A stretch of 9,257 nt of DNA from Spirochaetales bacterium (lineage in GTDB: Bacteria > Spirochaetota > Spirochaetia > SZUA-6): assembly GCA_003233545.1 (NCBI GenBank), contig QILZ01000216.1, forward strand, positions 1-9,257, read 5' to 3'. Below the pieces are notes generated by a model, which saw nothing but the letters and a program-made list of their open reading frames with translations, was not told the DNA's origin and made no database searches. Each line of letters starts with the position of its first letter. Position 1 is the first letter of the stretch. Shown here in pieces: positions 6,049 to 9,257 of the stretch. Position numbers and translations under genes: made by a program.

Positions 6049-7102
6049 CAGGGAATACAGGATTTTAATAGTCGACGATGTTATGGAAAACAGAAGGATA
6101 CTTGCCAATATCATATCGAAGAACACGGATTACGATGTACTGCTGGCCGGAAATGGTTTCGATTTAATTAAAAACATAGGCAGAGATCTTCCCGATCTGA
6201 TACTGCTGGATCTCATGATGCCGGGAATGGATGGTTTTAGCGCTGCGAAAATGCTTAAAACCATGTCCGAAACTAAAGATATTCCCATTATTTTTATTAC
6301 CTCTGTAGCCGATGCGGAAAGCAAAGTAAAAGCTTTCGATTCCGGAGGAGTCGATTACATAACAAAACCTTTTAATAAAGGGGAACTGCTTTCGAGGGTA
6401 AATGCACACTTAAGGATAAAAAGGCTTCAGGATGATTTAAGAGAAAAGAACTCTATACTGGAGAACAGAGAACTGCATCTTGTTAAACTGGTCGAGGAAA
6501 AAACAAAAAAACTGGAATCCGCCACGCTCGCCCTTATCAATGCACTTGAAAATGCGAATTTCTTTAATGATAATGATACGGGTAATCACATAAAAAGAGT
6601 GGCGGAATATTCCGCTTTAATAGCGGAGCTTTCCGGATGCAGCAGAGATTTTATCAAGCGAATTAAACTCTATGCATCGCTTCATGATGTCGGTAAAGTG
6701 GGTATATCCGATGCTGTCCTAAAAAAACCGGGCAGATACACAGAGGAGGAATTTATACTGATGCAGGAGCATGTTAAAATAGGTGCCAGAATGCTGGATA
6801 GTAAGGAATTGGATCCTATGGCGAGGAATATTGCCCTTTATCATCATGAGAAATGGGACGGATCGGGTTATGTAAATAAACTTAAAGGTGCCGATATTCC
6901 GATGGAAGCAAGGATTGTCGCTCTTGCCGATGTTTATGATGCCCTGGGGACAAAAAGGGTATATAAGGATGCTTTCCCGGAGGATAATATTGAAAGAATA
7001 ATAGGTGAAGAGTCAGGAAAGCATTTCGATCCTGACCTTGTCGAGGCTTTTTTTAAGGGTAAAAACGAAATAATACAGATTAAAACAAGGTTAAGCGATT
7101 AA
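6038..7102 (+). CDS. Receiver-HD-GYP response regulator, probable cyclic-di-GMP phosphodiesterase
   Basis: Response regulator predicted to hydrolyse cyclic di-GMP when phosphorylated, lowering this second messenger and so influencing motility or surface behaviour. The receiver occupies residues about 6-125: D13/D14, phosphoacceptor D58 in LLDLMMPGMDG, T88, K110 in TKPF. A coiled-coil linker spans about 127-165. The HD-GYP domain runs from about 166 to 345 with the metal and catalytic set intact: H184 (TGNHIKRV), H216-D217 (SLHDVGKVGI), H245, H269-H270-E271 and D298 (ALADVYDAL). The signature reads HHEKWDGSGYV, so the Pro of GYP is Val279. The 354-residue length is normal. Start ATG 6038 lies inside the end of the previous gene with TAAGGAG at 6021-6027, so the two are translationally coupled. 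A short minus-strand gene-free gap of 32 bases separates its end from the convergent patatin gene, with no clear terminator. Confidence 0.93.
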   Translation: MPADREYRILIVDDVMENRRILANIISKNTDYDVLLAGNGFDLIKNIGRDLPDLILLDLMMPGMDGFSAAKMLKTMSETKDIPIIFITSVADAESKVKAFDSGGVDYITKPFNKGELLSRVNAHLRIKRLQDDLREKNSILENRELHLVKLVEEKTKKLESATLALINALENANFFNDNDTGNHIKRVAEYSALIAELSGCSRDFIKRIKLYASLHDVGKVGISDAVLKKPGRYTEEEFILMQEHVKIGARMLDSKELDPMARNIALYHHEKWDGSGYVNKLKGADIPMEARIVALADVYDALGTKRVYKDAFPEDNIERIIGEESGKHFDPDLVEAFFKGKNEIIQIKTRLSD

Positions 7103-7134
7103 AAAGTTCGTTTGGTCTGTTATATCCTTTCATT

Positions 7135-8163
7135 TTACTCATTTTCCGAATTGATTCTATCTATAATATCATTAATAACAGCAAGTGTGGCCTTTCTTCC
7201 GAGTTCGTAGGCCAGTTTTGCCTTGCGGAAGTCGAAAGTTTTTACCTGATCTTTTAACGGTTTAATTACAAAATCGCCGTCATATCTCCCGGAGCCTGTG
7301 ACCTTTTTATACTGTTTCTCCAGCAGCCTTAAGGATGCATCGAGTATTTTCCCCTCTGATGGGTTCGAATAATCAATATTAAAACTTTTGTTTTCATGTC
7401 TTACCATATCCAGAACCATTGTAAGAATAGATTTTCTTATACCGTGGTTATAGAGAGTATCCAGAACAGTAACGTCAGAAACAATAATAATATCCGCTCC
7501 CATTCTTTTTGCAATATCCGCCGGAACATCATCCAGCACTCCTCCGTCCACAAGAAGATGGTTTTTGTATTTTACGGGTTTAAATAATCCGGGGATTGCC
7601 GAAGATGCTCTCATTGCAATGGCAAGAGGCCCTTTCCGGAATAGAAAAACTTTTTTACCGATAAGATCCGTTGCAACGATAACCAGGGGAATCTTTAGAT
7701 CTTCGATCCTTGCACCATCGACATCTTTCCGGAACATTTCCAGCTCTTTCCGGCCGTTAAAAAGCCCTTTCCCGTTAGGGCGGATGTTAATGATAGAAAA
7801 AAGGTCGAATTGTCCGGCTTTGTTATATATCTGTGCCGGTGAGTATCCGTAGGCATAGTATCCGCCTACAATACTTCCCATACTTACTCCGATTATTAGA
7901 TCTATCGGGATATTGTACTCTTTAAGTACACTTAAAACGCCTATATGGGCAATGCCGCGGGCGCTGCCTCCGCTTAGAACAAGGGCAACTTTAGGTTTAT
8001 GAGTCTTAAGAACAGGCTTTTTTAAAACCGAGGCCGTATTTGAATCAGCATAAAGACCGTATATCGATGTAATGAGTATAAATACTATAAGCAGAATATA
8101 AGTGCCGGTTCCAAACCTTTCAGCGTAACGGGGAGCTTTTGCCGTATAACCGGTCATCTTCAT
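7135..8163 (-). CDS. Membrane-anchored patatin-like phospholipase (RssA/NTE-like)
   Basis: Predicted serine lipid acyl hydrolase with the Ser-Asp dyad of patatins. The oxyanion-hole loop is GGSARG at 65-70, the nucleophile is S94 in GVSMGS, and the dyad aspartate is D206 in DGGVLDDVP. Residues 20-38 (TYILLIVFILITSIYGLYA) form one hydrophobic segment, read as a signal anchor or an uncleaved signal peptide. The catalytic domain would then lie outside the cytoplasmic membrane, in the periplasm or at the envelope. Residues about 235-342 are a charged C-terminal extension without recognised motifs. ATG 8163 is chosen because no in-frame downstream start keeps the hydrophobic segment except ATG 8157, two codons on. 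No Shine-Dalgarno precedes either, which agrees with the leaderless promoter. It faces the HD-GYP gene and diverges from the phosphorylase gene, so it is a single-gene unit. The lipid substrate is unknown. Confidence 0.88.
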   Translation of the reverse strand: MKMTGYTAKAPRYAERFGTGTYILLIVFILITSIYGLYADSNTASVLKKPVLKTHKPKVALVLSGGSARGIAHIGVLSVLKEYNIPIDLIIGVSMGSIVGGYYAYGYSPAQIYNKAGQFDLFSIINIRPNGKGLFNGRKELEMFRKDVDGARIEDLKIPLVIVATDLIGKKVFLFRKGPLAIAMRASSAIPGLFKPVKYKNHLLVDGGVLDDVPADIAKRMGADIIIVSDVTVLDTLYNHGIRKSILTMVLDMVRHENKSFNIDYSNPSEGKILDASLRLLEKQYKKVTGSGRYDGDFVIKPLKDQVKTFDFRKAKLAYELGRKATLAVINDIIDRINSENE

Positions 8164-8169
8164 CCGAAC

Positions 8170-8198
8170 AATATAACAGGTATCGATTTCACTTACAA
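8170..8198 (-). promoter_or_regulatory. Promoter of the patatin gene, predicting a leaderless transcript
   Basis: Read on the minus strand, TTGTAA (plus positions 8198-8193, four of six consensus bases) is followed by exactly 17 bases and TATATT (8175-8170, five of six). Only six bases separate the -10 box from ATG 8163, so transcription would begin at or next to the start codon. This fits the lack of a ribosome-binding site upstream of that ATG. Confidence 0.5.
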
Positions 8199-8240
8199 TA
8201 ACCGTCCTTTTTATGCATGGTACGTAATACTAAAAAAATA

Positions 8241-8273
8241 TATAATTTGCATATTAAGATTTTTTAAAGGAGG
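8241..8273 (+). promoter_or_regulatory. Possible -10 box and ribosome-binding site of the nucleoside phosphorylase gene
   Basis: A perfect TATAAT lies at 8241-8246, 31 bases before the start codon, but no good -35 hexamer is found at 16-18 bases upstream (the sequence there reads ATGGTAC), so the promoter call is weak. AAAGGAGG at 8266-8273 is a near-perfect Shine-Dalgarno with a short four-base spacer to ATG 8278, and it fixes the start of the gene. The whole 114-base divergent gap with the patatin gene is AT-rich near this end. Confidence 0.4.
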
Positions 8274-8277
8274 TTTT

Positions 8278-9177
8278 ATGGCGGAGGAGAAGTTTATTCC
8301 TCATCACATGAATATAACAGAGGACGATATAAAGGGCAACAACGGAATAGGAAGATATATAATTCTTCCGGGATCAAATGGGAGAGCTGAAAAAATAGCG
8401 GGATATTTTTATAATGTAAGCGTAAAAAAACATCCGCGCTGTCACAATTTCCATATGGGTTATGTAAAAGTAAACGGCAGGGAGATCGATGTTGCAGCCG
8501 TAGCTTCCGGGATGGGTTCGCCAAGTTTAGATATAATTGTAAATGAACTTTACCGTCTCGGAGCAGGGAGGATATTACGGGTCGGTACTGCCGGTTCCCT
8601 TCAGCCATCCTACATACGGGCAGGCGCTCTTGTTATCCCGACTGCAAGTGTAAGGGACGAAACTGCGTCCGCCTGTTATACACCGCGGGAAGTACCTGCT
8701 ACGGCTTCTCTTGCCTTTATCGAGGCAGCCGTTAAAGCCTGCTCTATTCTCGGGCTGGATAATGTTTTTACAGGAACGGTACATTCCAAAGATTCTCTTT
8801 ATGCGAGGGAATTTCGTGAGGGTCCGATGGCCGCAGAGCATGAACGGTATATGAGTATATTAAAAGACAGCGGGGTTTTAGCCTCGGAAATGGAATGCTC
8901 CATGCTCTTTACCCTTGGAGCAGTATTTAATCAGCAGCTGATAACCCGGAGGACAGAGAGTACACAATTTAAAGGAGCCGGCTTTAAAGGTTCGAATTCG
9001 AATGTTTCCCATAATCATGCGTGGGAGAATCGATTCCTGACCGGGGCTGTACTGGCAATTATAGGTGATGATTCCGCTTTTGCCGATGTCCGGCTTGCTG
9101 CAAGGGCAGTAGATGATTCCATAAGGGCCGGGATAGAAACCGTAAAACAGCTTGCAATTGCAGATATGGGATTGTGA
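8278..9177 (+). CDS. Nucleoside phosphorylase, uridine phosphorylase-like
   Basis: Predicted cytoplasmic enzyme of nucleoside salvage that cleaves a nucleoside with phosphate to a free base and ribose-1-phosphate. It has the PNP/UDP phosphorylase family order: phosphate loop LPGSNGRAEKIA at 30-41, GMGSPSLDIIVNEL at 78-91, RVGTAGSLQ at 101-109, a base-binding stretch with R126 and YTPREVPA at 134-141, HSKDSLY at 169-175, and SEMECSMLF at 203-211. In the last, E204-M205-E206 matches the ribose-binding EME of E. coli uridine phosphorylase. The GMGxPS and RVGTxG wording favours uridine phosphorylase over purine enzymes. At 299 residues it is longer than E. coli Udp (253). The extra length is an N-terminal lead of about 20 residues and a Gly/Asn/His-rich insertion near 218-250. 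Start ATG 8278 follows AAAGGAGG. It stands alone, divergent from the patatin gene. Confidence 0.88.
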   Translation: MAEEKFIPHHMNITEDDIKGNNGIGRYIILPGSNGRAEKIAGYFYNVSVKKHPRCHNFHMGYVKVNGREIDVAAVASGMGSPSLDIIVNELYRLGAGRILRVGTAGSLQPSYIRAGALVIPTASVRDETASACYTPREVPATASLAFIEAAVKACSILGLDNVFTGTVHSKDSLYAREFREGPMAAEHERYMSILKDSGVLASEMECSMLFTLGAVFNQQLITRRTESTQFKGAGFKGSNSNVSHNHAWENRFLTGAVLAIIGDDSAFADVRLAARAVDDSIRAGIETVKQLAIADMGL

Positions 9178-9224
9178 AATCAGTAGAAATCCCGCTGTCG
9201 GTCTGCAAAATGATATTTTATCAA

Positions 9225-9257
9225 TCAGAACTGAAGGTTAAGAGTTATTACCGTTAA
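9225..9257 (-). CDS. Possible C-terminal end of a minus-strand gene, beta-barrel-like
   Basis: On the minus strand one frame enters from the window edge and reads LTVITLNLQF before TGA (plus 9227-9225). The alternating hydrophobic residues and the terminal phenylalanine resemble the last strand of an outer-membrane beta-barrel protein. Ten residues are far too few to be sure, and the other minus frames close quickly, so this could be chance. The gap 9178-9224 shows no terminator beyond a five-base TGATA/TATCA inverted repeat at 9211-9223. Confidence 0.2.
   Translation of the reverse strand, partial: LTVITLNLQF

Noticed and set aside
7565..7852. Plus-strand open frame of 95 codons inside the patatin gene
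   Set aside because: It is the complement of the patatin catalytic region (GxSxG and DGG motifs are on the other strand) and has no motif of its own.
4863..8230. ACGTAATAC at 4863-4871 and again at 8222-8230 as a shared operator
   Set aside because: A nine-base match between two AT-rich gaps is weak, the flanks differ, and the positions relative to promoters are not comparable.
8294..8841. Two minus-strand open frames (104 and 88 codons) opposite the nucleoside phosphorylase
   Set aside because: Both are antisense to conserved phosphorylase motifs and rich in Cys/Arg/Leu as expected of shadow frames.
1..9257. Phage, transposon, CRISPR, tRNA or toxin-antitoxin content
   Set aside because: No integrase, transposase, terminal repeats, spaced direct repeats, cloverleaf or small toxin-like pair was seen; all large genes are metabolic, transport or signalling.

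Overview
The window looks like bacterial chromosome from a low-GC organism, most likely a spirochaete of the Spirochaeta/Treponema type. The best taxonomic clue is the solute-binding protein: a short Cys-less signal peptide is followed directly by AAGTKE, a start I associate with spirochaetal sugar-binding proteins. The density of receiver and HD-GYP signalling proteins fits but is not diagnostic. This placement is an inference from motifs, not from a search.

Region 1 (about 30-4747, + strand) is a carbohydrate-uptake operon. A near-consensus promoter (32-60) and a 5' leader with a perfect 10-bp inverted repeat precede a CUT1-type ABC solute-binding protein (129-1442). A terminator-like hairpin (1469-1507) follows, then two MalF/MalG-type permeases (1544-2410 and 2432-3265) and a protein with the L-fucose/L-arabinose isomerase fold (3308-4747). 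No ATPase is encoded, so the transporter probably borrows a shared MsmK/UgpC-type ATPase from elsewhere. The most striking local event is a perfect 16-bp tandem duplication (1536-1567). It throws the first permease out of frame with its apparent original ATG (1519), leaving only a TTG start at 1544.

Region 2 (4748-5037) is a very AT-rich gap. It holds an orphan Shine-Dalgarno-like AAGGAGG with no ATG after it, a short tyrosine-rich open frame, and a good promoter (4940-4968) for the next genes.

Region 3 (5038-7102, + strand) is a two-gene signalling unit. The first protein has an N-terminal HPt domain, a receiver and a helical tail. The second, overlapping it by 11 bp, is a receiver fused to an HD-GYP cyclic-di-GMP phosphodiesterase. 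Together they could form a phosphorelay ending in c-di-GMP breakdown. No histidine kinase is present.

Region 4 (7135-9177) holds a membrane-anchored patatin-like lipid hydrolase on the minus strand, with a promoter that predicts a leaderless mRNA. Divergent from it is a uridine-phosphorylase-like nucleoside phosphorylase on the plus strand. The last 33 bases may be the C-terminus of a minus-strand gene. I found no tRNA, rRNA, CRISPR array, insertion sequence or phage gene.
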